18,647 bases of DNA from an uncultured Bergeyella sp. Lineage in GTDB: Bacteria > Bacteroidota > Bacteroidia > Flavobacteriales > Weeksellaceae. Numbering within the stretch: the stretch's first letter is position 1; every line of letters starts with the position of its first letter. The stretch spans positions 1 through 18,647 of the forward strand of contig CAKAOY010000012.1 of assembly GCA_916710115.1 (NCBI GenBank), in the 5' to 3' direction. Of this stretch, positions 6,667 to 13,824 are shown one piece after another. Position numbers and translations under genes: made by a program. Under the pieces are notes generated by a model. It was not told the DNA's origin. It ran no database searches and was given only the letters and a program-made list of their open reading frames with translations.

Positions 6667-8940
6667 TTAGAAACCTAATTTAAAACCTAATTTAATCCCA
6701 AATTTTTCAGCATTAGGATTACTGAGATAATTACCACGCCAATTGAAATCTATGCGGAATAGTCTAAAATTTCCAAAACCGATATTTTCAATTCCGAAGC
6801 CGTATTCGTAATAAATTTGTTGGTCGGGAGCGGAAAAATTTTGATTAACATTAATTATTTTAGATGTATCAGAAAGACTTCCGTATGCTGCTCTAAAAAT
6901 GCCTACCTCTCTCAGTTTTAATTTGTTGATGAGAGGGATTCTTGATAATATTTTTCCATTAAAATGATGTTCATAGTGTAGCGTAGCATATGTGTCAGCT
7001 ATGAATTCGTAGTAATTTAATTGACTAAAAGTATTACGAATGATAGTATAGCTCTGGTTGGCAGGGATAATATTTTGTAGAGAAATTGGCACAGCATTAA
7101 AGTTTTTTCCAGCCTCTATTGTTATAATAGATTTTCCCCAATTTCCCACTAAAATAGGTTGATGATAAAGTAATTGTAGTTTGTTATATTCAAAATCGGC
7201 ACCGAAAAGACCTTCGAATCCATGGGTATATTTTAGGATGAGGGTAGGTGTGAGGGTAGGGTGTTCCTTCCTATCAATACCTATTTTGGAGTATTTTGCC
7301 TTTGGTTTGGAAATTATACTAAGGCTGAGATAGCTATCATTTGTTGTTTTTCTCAGATTATTATTTTTATAATACATTAAGTTAAAAATTTGAGGATTGG
7401 CAGATTGTATGCTTCTTGTGACTCCGTCAAGGCGTATTTCTAAATTTTTAATAGGCTCAATAGACGAGAATATATTTATTTGATTGATATTACTCAAATT
7501 ACCATTATCTCCCCTTTGGAATAGAGCAGATGAGGCGAAAGAACGCCCGATAATATCCTCGTCAGGAGTGAGTTTTGCTCCAGTTTGGAGGACATCTCTT
7601 CGTGTGCCGATACCAATTTGGAAGCGACTAACCTTGTCCAGCATAGTCTTTGCCTCGAAAGCATATTTGAATTGTTTGTCACGAAGCCCATAGGCACCAT
7701 AGCCTTGTATTCGCCACATATCATTCTGCGAGAAGAAGGTTCTACCCCCGAATTGTAACCTTGTTCCTTCCACTTCGTTTATTCCGATGGTTCTGTATAG
7801 GTTACCAATGTCCATAATATTATCAATATTATAATATCCTGTACCTATTGTTCCCCATAGTTTCAATGCTTGTTGGAATTTTGGAATTTTATTGAGTTCA
7901 TTAAGCATTTTATAGATATTTTGCTCAGATTTGTTGAGGGACTCCGTTCGTGTGTTTTCCCAAAATTCGTCAGATTGAGCAAGTTCTTCTGCAGTTTTTT
8001 CTTCTGCTTTTTTGAAAATTTTCCCATCTATGTTTTGGTTAAAATTATAATTTGTGAAGGTAATACTTCTCTTGGCAGTGATACCTTTAGAGTTTTCGGA
8101 GTCTTTGGATAGAGACATATCAAACTCTGTGTAGATGCGATAGGGTAGGAAAGTATCATTGTCAAGGTTTGTGAATTCGTACTCGGCATAGACATTATTC
8201 ACAAAATTAATATTGACATTATGAGAGGAGCGGAGTGTCATTTTCGCTAATGAAAAATCTTTTTTGGAGATGTAAATAAAGCCTTTGAATGCCAAAATTT
8301 CTTTAAATTTCGGTTCGTACTGGAGTTTGTAGCAGTCCTCACCATTAATTTTTGTATCATTCAGCAGATTATAGTCATAGGTACTAAATCCAGTAGAAGA
8401 GATAGGATTTTGTACGCCAATATTAAAGAAGTTTATGGTATTGTCAAGGATATTTGTATCCTTAAATAGATTTTTTGCGATGATGGAAACTACCTCATTA
8501 TTTTGAAAACCAGAAGTTTTCTGAGCGATTAATATTTTTTTATCTCGTTTAGATGGTTTGTTTTCTCCATAGTTTTTATAGAGAGCTTCATTGAGGAAAA
8601 TAGGTAGAGCCAGTTTCCCCGTGGAGGTGGAGTCTGTATAGTTGAATATGAAATCCATTTTATTGAAAATCTTTTTCTTCATAAAAGCACTATCAATATT
8701 ATTGAAATCATATTCAATTTTTTCATATTCGTCAAATTGATAAGTTTGGAATTTGTCAAGAGCATTGTTTTTTTTCTTTTTCCAAACTTCTTTTAGTATT
8801 GCGTAGGCAGGATTTTCCTTTTTGGATTTATATTTTTTTATCTTACTTTTGATAACTATTTCGTCCAGTTTTTTTTCATTATTTTGAGAAAAATGCCAGC
8901 CAAATATTAGCATCATCAGTAATATATAGTATTTTGCCAT
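6667..8940 (-). CDS. DUF5686 family outer-membrane protein
   Basis: A 757-residue protein. I start it at the Met at 8940, where MAKYYILLMMLIFGWHFSQ reads as a signal peptide. The frame stays open back to 9087, but that extension has no signal-like N-terminus and would run over the promoter at 8958-8965. After the signal comes KLDEIVIKSK and a lysine-rich KKENPAYAILKEVWKKKK segment, the usual entry to the DUF5686 region. The rest is rich in alternating aromatic strands and ends in GFKLGF with a terminal Phe, as outer-membrane barrels do. Family members often carry an N-terminal carboxypeptidase-regulatory-like domain; here it is missing. Function is unknown. It heads a likely operon with pth and waaA. 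Confidence 0.88.
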   Translation of the reverse strand: MAKYYILLMMLIFGWHFSQNNEKKLDEIVIKSKIKKYKSKKENPAYAILKEVWKKKKNNALDKFQTYQFDEYEKIEYDFNNIDSAFMKKKIFNKMDFIFNYTDSTSTGKLALPIFLNEALYKNYGENKPSKRDKKILIAQKTSGFQNNEVVSIIAKNLFKDTNILDNTINFFNIGVQNPISSTGFSTYDYNLLNDTKINGEDCYKLQYEPKFKEILAFKGFIYISKKDFSLAKMTLRSSHNVNINFVNNVYAEYEFTNLDNDTFLPYRIYTEFDMSLSKDSENSKGITAKRSITFTNYNFNQNIDGKIFKKAEEKTAEELAQSDEFWENTRTESLNKSEQNIYKMLNELNKIPKFQQALKLWGTIGTGYYNIDNIMDIGNLYRTIGINEVEGTRLQFGGRTFFSQNDMWRIQGYGAYGLRDKQFKYAFEAKTMLDKVSRFQIGIGTRRDVLQTGAKLTPDEDIIGRSFASSALFQRGDNGNLSNINQINIFSSIEPIKNLEIRLDGVTRSIQSANPQIFNLMYYKNNNLRKTTNDSYLSLSIISKPKAKYSKIGIDRKEHPTLTPTLILKYTHGFEGLFGADFEYNKLQLLYHQPILVGNWGKSIITIEAGKNFNAVPISLQNIIPANQSYTIIRNTFSQLNYYEFIADTYATLHYEHHFNGKILSRIPLINKLKLREVGIFRAAYGSLSDTSKIINVNQNFSAPDQQIYYEYGFGIENIGFGNFRLFRIDFNWRGNYLSNPNAEKFGIKLGFKLGF

Positions 8941-8957
8941 AATTAAAATTAAAGGTA

Positions 8958-8965
8958 CAAATATA
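8958..8965 (-). promoter_or_regulatory. Putative -7 element of the DUF5686-pth-waaA unit
   Basis: On the minus strand TATATTTG matches TAnnTTTG and lies 17 bases before the chosen ATG at 8940. No TTG is found at the usual 17-23 base distance upstream, so the match is partial. Its position between the lon terminator and the DUF5686 start supports it. Confidence 0.5.
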
Positions 8966-9085
8966 GTGAATGTTTTGATTAATATTCGTTGAATTTGATA
9001 TTTAAACGGATAATATACTAAAATATGATATAATTTGTAACGATTAAATAATATTTTGAGTAAACCTTGATTTTTATAGAAATAC

Positions 9086-9121
9086 AAAAAGAGCTATCTT
9101 AATATTTTTAGATAGCTCTTT
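9086..9121 (-). terminator. Rho-independent terminator of lon
   Basis: Bases 9088-9099 and 9110-9121 form a perfect 12-bp stem around a 10-base loop; on the minus strand it is followed by a TTTTT run. The lon stop codon (9120-9122) is part of the stem, so coding sequence and terminator overlap. Confidence 0.88.
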
Positions 9122-11483
9122 ACTTGTTTTTCAGATTTTTTAGATAATCTTTATTTATTTCCTCCACATCTTTTCGGTTCGCCTCGCAGAGGATTACTTG
9201 TTTTACTCCTGCTCTTGTTGCTGCCAAAAGTTTTTCTTTGATACCTCCCACTGGTAGAACTTTTCCTCTTAGGGTGATTTCTCCTGTCATTGCGAGGTGT
9301 GATTTTACTTTTTTATTGGTAAAGCTGGATACCATTGAGGTGAGCATAGCAATACCTGCCGATGGCCCATCTTTTGGAGTAGCTCCTTCGGGTACATGAA
9401 TATGAATATTTTTGTTATCAATAAAGTCATCAGGAATACCGAAATCTTTATACTTTGCCTTGATATATTCCAAGGCGATGGTAGCAGATTCCTTCATCAC
9501 ATTGCCGAGGTTTCCTGTCATTGTAAGGTTTCCTTTGCCATTACTGATAATACTTTCAATAAATAAAATATCTCCACCGACACTTGTCCAAGCAAGTCCA
9601 GTAACAACCCCAGGTACGGATGTTTCCTCAGATTGGTCTTTTGGTCTTGGTATTCCTAATATTTCATCAATTTTTTGAATATTGATTTTTTGGGAATATT
9701 CTTTCTCAGTAGCGATTTGTAGTGCTACCCAACGGGCAATAGCCGAGATTCTCTTTTCTAGAGTTCTTACTCCACTTTCTGCTGTGTGAGCTTCTATGAT
9801 GTGTTTCAGTTCGGTTATACCTAACTTGAAGGAAGTTGCCGAAAGCCCGTTTGCCTCTTGTTGTTTTTTGATGAGATGTCGTTTAGCAATTTCTATTTTT
9901 TCTTCTAAAGTATAACCCGAAACTTCTATTATTTCCATCCTATCCAATAAAGGTGTTTGGATGGTAGAAAGGCTATTTGCGGTGGCAATAAATAGTACTT
10001 TTGATAGGTCATAGCCTAATTCTAAATAATTATCGTAGAAAGAATTGTTTTGTTCAGGGTCCAAGACTTCTAATAGAGCCGAACTTGGGTCACCGTGTAT
10101 TCCTTGCCCAATTTTATCAATCTCGTCTAAGACAATCACAGGATTGGATACCTCTGCTTTTTTGATGCTTTGTAAAATACGCCCAGCCATTGCTCCGATA
10201 TAGGTTTTTCGGTGTCCTCTAATTTCACTTTCATCGTGTAACCCTCCGAGAGATACTCTCACATATTTTCTTCCTAAGGCATCAGCAATGGATTTTCCCA
10301 AGGATGTTTTCCCCACTCCAGGAGGCCCTACGAGGAGGAGAATAGGTGATTTCATATCATTTTTTAGTTTGAGGACGGCCATATGCTCCAAGACTCTTTT
10401 CTTGATGTCTTCTAATCCAAAATGAGCTTTGTCCAGAGTTTTTTGAGCTTTGTTAATGTCAAAAATATCTTTGGTATAGGTATCCCACGGCAAATCAATA
10501 AAGAAATCAAGATAGTTTCTCTGTACATTATAATCTGGCGAACTTGGATTGTGGCGTTGTAGTCGTTTTATTTCTTTTTGGAAATGTTCTTCGACTTCGT
10601 CTTTCCACGGGATTTGTTTCGCTTTTTCTAATAGTTCTTCTATATCGTTTTCTGTACCTCCTCCCAATTCTTCTTGTATGGTTCGTATCTGTTGGTTTAG
10701 GAAATACTCTCTTTGGTTTTTGTCAAGTTCCTTGCTTGTTTTTTGTTGGATTTGGTTTTTAAGCTCTAGTTTTAGTTTTGTTTCAGAGAGAATTTCGTTG
10801 AGCTTTTCAGCTCTTTTGTGGAGATTTTTTTCTTCTAAGAGACGCTGTTTTTGTTCAATATCAAAATTGATATTTGTTCCTACGAATGCCATAGTATCCT
10901 GGGCATTGTTCATATTACTGATGGTAATATTTCCAATGTTTGCTAACGGATTTTCAAGGCGAATAATACTTTTTGCTAAGTCCTTAATATTAGACAGAAT
11001 GGCATCGAACTCTTTTTTATTCTTAGATTTTATATCACTAAGAATCTTTATCTCCGCCTGGAAATAAGGTGAGGTATTGGTAAGATTTTCTATCTTAAAT
11101 CTGGTGATACCTTGCATTATGGCAGTAGTATTTCCATCGGGTAGTTTTAAGACTTTTATGATTTTAGCAATGGTCCCTACTGCATATAGGTCGGCTATGC
11201 TTGGTGTTTCTACATTGGCGTTTTTTTGGCTTACAATGCCGATTAGTTTTCCCTCTGCCTTAGCATCCTCTATTAGGTGCTTGGAGTTGTTTCTTCCAGC
11301 GGTGATGGGAACTATTACATTTGGGAACATTACCATATTCCTCACAGGGAGGATTGGAAAAATTGTTTGTTGTATTTCGCTATCTGTATTTTTTTCTATG
11401 TCTTTTAGGTTAATTTCCTCGCTTACGATGCTGATGTTATCCCCAAAAAAGTCTCCTAAATCAAAATCTTCAAAATCTATCAT
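9120..11483 (-). CDS. lon: ATP-dependent protease La (Lon), C-terminally short
   Basis: Lon is a hexameric cytoplasmic AAA+ serine protease that degrades misfolded and regulatory proteins. The product is 787 residues. The N-terminal substrate domain (about 41-240, starting FPILPVRNMVMFPN) leads into a coiled-coil linker. The AAA+ module has Walker A GPPGVGKT at 386-393, Walker B VLDEID at 451-456 and sensor Asn503. The protease domain has the Ser-Lys dyad: S708 in DGPSAGIAM and K751 in GGIKEKLLAA. The acidic N-terminus MIDFEDFDLGDFF is of the Bacteroidota type. The chain ends 10 residues after the EEIN segment (774-777), whereas E. coli Lon continues over 30 residues past the equivalent EEIP; about 23 residues of the final strand and helix are absent. 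The dyad is intact, so activity is plausible but not certain. It has its own terminator and a divergent neighbour. Confidence 0.96.
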   Translation of the reverse strand: MIDFEDFDLGDFFGDNISIVSEEINLKDIEKNTDSEIQQTIFPILPVRNMVMFPNVIVPITAGRNNSKHLIEDAKAEGKLIGIVSQKNANVETPSIADLYAVGTIAKIIKVLKLPDGNTTAIMQGITRFKIENLTNTSPYFQAEIKILSDIKSKNKKEFDAILSNIKDLAKSIIRLENPLANIGNITISNMNNAQDTMAFVGTNINFDIEQKQRLLEEKNLHKRAEKLNEILSETKLKLELKNQIQQKTSKELDKNQREYFLNQQIRTIQEELGGGTENDIEELLEKAKQIPWKDEVEEHFQKEIKRLQRHNPSSPDYNVQRNYLDFFIDLPWDTYTKDIFDINKAQKTLDKAHFGLEDIKKRVLEHMAVLKLKNDMKSPILLLVGPPGVGKTSLGKSIADALGRKYVRVSLGGLHDESEIRGHRKTYIGAMAGRILQSIKKAEVSNPVIVLDEIDKIGQGIHGDPSSALLEVLDPEQNNSFYDNYLELGYDLSKVLFIATANSLSTIQTPLLDRMEIIEVSGYTLEEKIEIAKRHLIKKQQEANGLSATSFKLGITELKHIIEAHTAESGVRTLEKRISAIARWVALQIATEKEYSQKINIQKIDEILGIPRPKDQSEETSVPGVVTGLAWTSVGGDILFIESIISNGKGNLTMTGNLGNVMKESATIALEYIKAKYKDFGIPDDFIDNKNIHIHVPEGATPKDGPSAGIAMLTSMVSSFTNKKVKSHLAMTGEITLRGKVLPVGGIKEKLLAATRAGVKQVILCEANRKDVEEINKDYLKNLKNK

Positions 11484-11530
11484 ATTGGTTAAGACAAATT
11501 GTCAGTGTTAAATGAATATTAATATTGGTG

Positions 11531-11538
11531 CAAAGATA
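11531..11538 (-). promoter_or_regulatory. Putative -7 element of lon
   Basis: On the minus strand TATCTTTG fits TAnnTTTG and lies 47 bases before the lon ATG. A TTG occurs only 12 or 35 bases upstream, neither at standard spacing. No SigmaH-like or CIRCE-type heat-shock element was recognised. Confidence 0.5.
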
Positions 11539-11554
11539 GTTTTTCCCTATCAAA

Positions 11555-11566
11555 ATATCATGATAT
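11555..11566. repeat. 12-bp perfect palindrome between lon and DUF3078
   Basis: ATATCATGATAT is a perfect 12-bp inverted repeat 16 bases upstream of the lon -7 box, in the position of its -33 region, and also upstream of the divergent DUF3078 promoter. It could be an operator, but in such AT-rich DNA a palindrome of this size may arise by chance. Confidence 0.35.
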
Positions 11567-11635
11567 ATATAGGCAAGCATTATGCCAATAGAAAAAAAAC
11601 TGACAAAATGTATTATTGTATTTAATGTGTGAGTC

Positions 11636-11665
11636 TTGTAATTTTTCGTAAAATTGTTATTTTTG
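11636..11665 (+). promoter_or_regulatory. Promoter of the DUF3078 gene
   Basis: TTG at 11636-11638, a 19-base spacer, then TATTTTTG at 11658-11665 is a full match to the flavobacterial TTG-N17-23-TAnnTTTG promoter. The start codon begins only 4 bases after the -7 box, so the transcript should be leaderless or nearly so. Confidence 0.75.
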
Positions 11666-11669
11666 CGAA

Positions 11670-12782
11670 ATGATAAAGAATATATTTAATTTAGTATTAC
11701 TCATATGCACTACATTAATTTTTGCTCAAAATAATGATGTGTTGAGAGAGGTGGATTCTATTTTTCAACATAAATGGAATGAAAATTTACAGAAAATAGA
11801 CAGTCTCGAAAAACCAAAAATTGTAAAGGTTGATAGCAAAATAAAGGATTCCATAGTGGTAGTTCCTACAGAAAAACAAGTTGATACTCCGCCTGAGCCG
11901 ATACCAATTACGCCATATAGTTTTATAAATATGAAAAATAACGAACAACATTGGTTTTTGTTTGGGCAAAATAGTCTGGTTTTTAACCAAGCATCGTTTT
12001 CCAATTGGAATGCGGGAGGGAATAATAGTGTGGGAATTTTTGCAAAGGCAGATTATAGCTTGATATATAAGAATGAAAAGCATTTCTTGGAAAATGTATT
12101 ACAATTGGGATATGGTTTGGTAGCTACAGAAGGGCAATCCACCAGAAAGACAGATGATAATATCAATATCCAGACCAATTATGGCTATGAATTAGCAAGA
12201 ACTTTTTATCTATCAACGGGGATGCAGTTCATTAGCCAATTTTCGAAAGGATATAATTATAGTAAGACACCCAATCCTATCTCTGAAGACAGAATATCTC
12301 AATTTTTAGCTCCTGCGTATATTAACTTAGGTCTTGGGATTACCTATAATCCTAGTGAAAATTTACAAGTAGTATTAAGATTATTTAATGGGCAATTCAC
12401 CTATGTAGGCGACCCACTTCTCCAAAAAGCAGGTAAATATGGTTTGGAAAGAGATGGACAGAAATTTCGTGGTGAGTTTGGGGCGAGAATGAATATTTTA
12501 TACCGAGTGAAGCTCTTTAAAAATGCATATTTTACCCAAAAATTAAACTTATTTGCTAACTATTTGGCTCTAAATAGAGTGGATATTACCTACACCGGAA
12601 TGCTTAACTTGAAATTTAATAAGTACATAGATGTTAATGTAAATATTGATTTGATGTATGATGACGACCAAGTCAAGAAACTCCAAAGAAAACAAACCTT
12701 AGGTATCGGTCTAAACTATACTTTTGGTGGAGATTCTAGCAAAAAAGTTAATACAAAACTATTGAGAACATATAATAAATAA
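11670..12782 (+). CDS. DUF3078 domain-containing outer-membrane-type protein
   Basis: A 370-residue exported protein of unknown function. The N-terminus MIKNIFNLVLLICTTLIFAQ is a signal peptide with likely cleavage after the LIFAQ region, which fixes the start at the first Met. A charged, Pro-rich linker (about 25-85) follows. Then comes the DUF3078 hallmark FSNWNAGGNNSVG at about 111-123, and repeated amphipathic strands with many aromatic residues to the end, consistent with a beta-barrel. The tail after NYTFGG is polar and has no terminal aromatic residue. Its promoter is the best in the window, and its start sits 4 bases behind the -7 box. The thioesterase gene follows 20 bases later and is likely cotranscribed. 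Confidence 0.88.
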   Translation: MIKNIFNLVLLICTTLIFAQNNDVLREVDSIFQHKWNENLQKIDSLEKPKIVKVDSKIKDSIVVVPTEKQVDTPPEPIPITPYSFINMKNNEQHWFLFGQNSLVFNQASFSNWNAGGNNSVGIFAKADYSLIYKNEKHFLENVLQLGYGLVATEGQSTRKTDDNINIQTNYGYELARTFYLSTGMQFISQFSKGYNYSKTPNPISEDRISQFLAPAYINLGLGITYNPSENLQVVLRLFNGQFTYVGDPLLQKAGKYGLERDGQKFRGEFGARMNILYRVKLFKNAYFTQKLNLFANYLALNRVDITYTGMLNLKFNKYIDVNVNIDLMYDDDQVKKLQRKQTLGIGLNYTFGGDSSKKVNTKLLRTYNK

Positions 12783-12802
12783 CTAAAAAAAATTAACAAT
12801 CA

Positions 12803-13330
12803 ATGTCATTAACCTATTTTCATAAATTTGAGGTTCGCTGGAGTGATGTAGATGCCAATCGTTGTCTCTCGAACTCTGCATATATGCAGTATGCCCTACA
12901 AACGCGTATGGGATTTATGAATAAGCATAAAATGGGACTATCTCAACTAAATCGATGGGGTATTGGGTTGGCAATTCTTACTGAAGATTTCTATTTTTTT
13001 AATGAAATTTATGCAGATCAAGAAGTTTATGTGACCATAGAGATAACAGGTTTATCCCAAGATGCAGATATCTACGAATTTACCCATAAATTTTATCTCC
13101 CAGATGGGAAACATTGTGCTACTTCCCGAGCCTTAGGAGTATGGATGGATACAATGCTGAGAAAAATAACTACCCCGCCCGATGATGTCCTACAAAGTTT
13201 TGGTGAATATAAAAAAGATTATACTCGATTGCTAACCAAAGAAGATTTGAGGAATATTCCAATCCGTCCGCAGAACGAGGACCCATCCATTTTCCTACCA
13301 AAAAAATGGACTAAAATAAAATTAAGATAA
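12803..13330 (+). CDS. Acyl-CoA thioesterase of the 4HBT hotdog family
   Basis: A 175-residue hotdog-fold protein expected to hydrolyse acyl-CoA or acyl-ACP thioesters in the cytoplasm. The N-terminal motif RWSDVDANRCLSNSAYMQY (12-30) corresponds to the 4HBT pattern (sD-x-D-x-x-x-H-x-x-N-x-x-Y), with D17 as the probable catalytic acid. The motif histidine is replaced here (Arg20/Cys21 region), seen in some Bacteroidota members. The YVTIEITGLSQDADIYEFTHKFYL strand region follows (split in the protein by loops), and the C-terminal 30 residues are a basic tail. The substrate cannot be predicted. It lies 20 bases after the DUF3078 gene. No terminator follows; only a weak 5-bp hairpin at 13357-13369 without a T run. 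Confidence 0.85.
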   Translation: MSLTYFHKFEVRWSDVDANRCLSNSAYMQYALQTRMGFMNKHKMGLSQLNRWGIGLAILTEDFYFFNEIYADQEVYVTIEITGLSQDADIYEFTHKFYLPDGKHCATSRALGVWMDTMLRKITTPPDDVLQSFGEYKKDYTRLLTKEDLRNIPIRPQNEDPSIFLPKKWTKIKLR

Positions 13331-13434
13331 AAATATACAGACACAAGAGTTATATCAGATTGAAAATCTAAGTATTATAAATTATAAAGCAAATAATTGT
13401 TAAAATAAATATTAAAAATTAGTTTTATAATTCA

Positions 13435-13512
13435 TTGATAATCAACAATATGTATTTTAGATGTGTATTTTAATGAAAATTATTCTAAAAATATTGTTAA
13501 TAATCAATTATT
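13435..13512. repeat. AT-rich inverted repeats at the histone-H1 promoter
   Basis: TTGATAATCAA at 13435-13445 is an inverted repeat with 5-bp arms. AATAATCAATTATT at 13499-13512 has 6-bp arms and sits in the spacer between the -33 and -7 elements. Both contain ATAATCAA, 62 bases apart. A related AATAATTG lies near 13392. The rest of the 226-base gap is featureless AT-rich DNA with a short TGTATTTTA direct repeat (13451 and 13464). Confidence 0.35.
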
Positions 13513-13524
13513 CTCTTATATTTG
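13494..13524 (+). promoter_or_regulatory. Promoter of the histone-H1-like gene
   Basis: TTG at 13494-13496, a 20-base spacer and TATATTTG at 13517-13524 match the flavobacterial consensus fully. The predicted leader is about 25-30 bases. Its position rules out the upstream ATG at 13461 as the translation start. Confidence 0.8.
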
Positions 13525-13556
13525 CAAACATAAACTTAATTAAAAACATATTTAAA

Positions 13557-13733
13557 ATGAAAGAGCTTATCGAGAAAATCAATGCTGAGTTTGCTTCTTT
13601 TACAACTGAAGCAAATGCACAAGTAGAAAAAGGTAACAAAGCAGCTGGAACAAGAGCAAGAAAAAATGCTTTGGAACTAAGCAAACTTTTCAAAGAGTTT
13701 AGAAAACTTTCAGTTGAAGAATCTAAAAAATAA
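13557..13733 (+). CDS. Histone H1-like (Hc1-type) nucleoid protein
   Basis: A 58-residue basic protein, MKELIEKINAEF onward, with the conserved GNKAAGTRARKNAL core and a lysine-rich end, as in the small proteins annotated 'histone H1' across Flavobacteriales. It is expected to be cytoplasmic and DNA-binding; this rests on family resemblance, and direct function in Bacteroidota is poorly known. The frame is open from 13461, but the longer form would start upstream of a full promoter and add a hydrophobic segment foreign to the family, so I use 13557. It is monocistronic, with its own promoter and a terminator 42 bases after the stop, which suggests abundant independent expression. Confidence 0.85.
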   Translation: MKELIEKINAEFASFTTEANAQVEKGNKAAGTRARKNALELSKLFKEFRKLSVEESKK

Positions 13734-13774
13734 TTTTCAATTAGTATATTGAACTTTATAGTTTTGAACATTTT

Positions 13775-13804
13775 AAGCTGTTTTCCTTGTAGAACAGCTT
13801 TTTT
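13775..13804 (+). terminator. Rho-independent terminator after histone-H1-like gene
   Basis: Bases 13775-13782 pair with 13793-13800 (perfect 8-bp stem AAGCTGTT/AACAGCTT, 10-base loop), running into six T's at 13799-13804. It ends 20 bases before the CDF transporter start. Confidence 0.8.
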
Positions 13805-13824
13805 GGGCTTAATACAAACAATAT

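Noticed and set aside
10544..11511. Long open frames on the plus strand opposite lon (up to 172 codons)
   Set aside because: They lie antisense to a clearly coding, fully conserved Lon, have low-complexity Phe/Ser/Leu-rich products, and show no family resemblance or promoter.
13357..13369. Small hairpin after the thioesterase gene as a terminator
   Set aside because: It has only a 5-bp A/T-rich stem and no T run follows.
13461..13556. Upstream in-frame start for the histone-H1-like gene
   Set aside because: The region contains a full TTG-N20-TATATTTG promoter, and the extra 32 residues are hydrophobic and foreign to the family.
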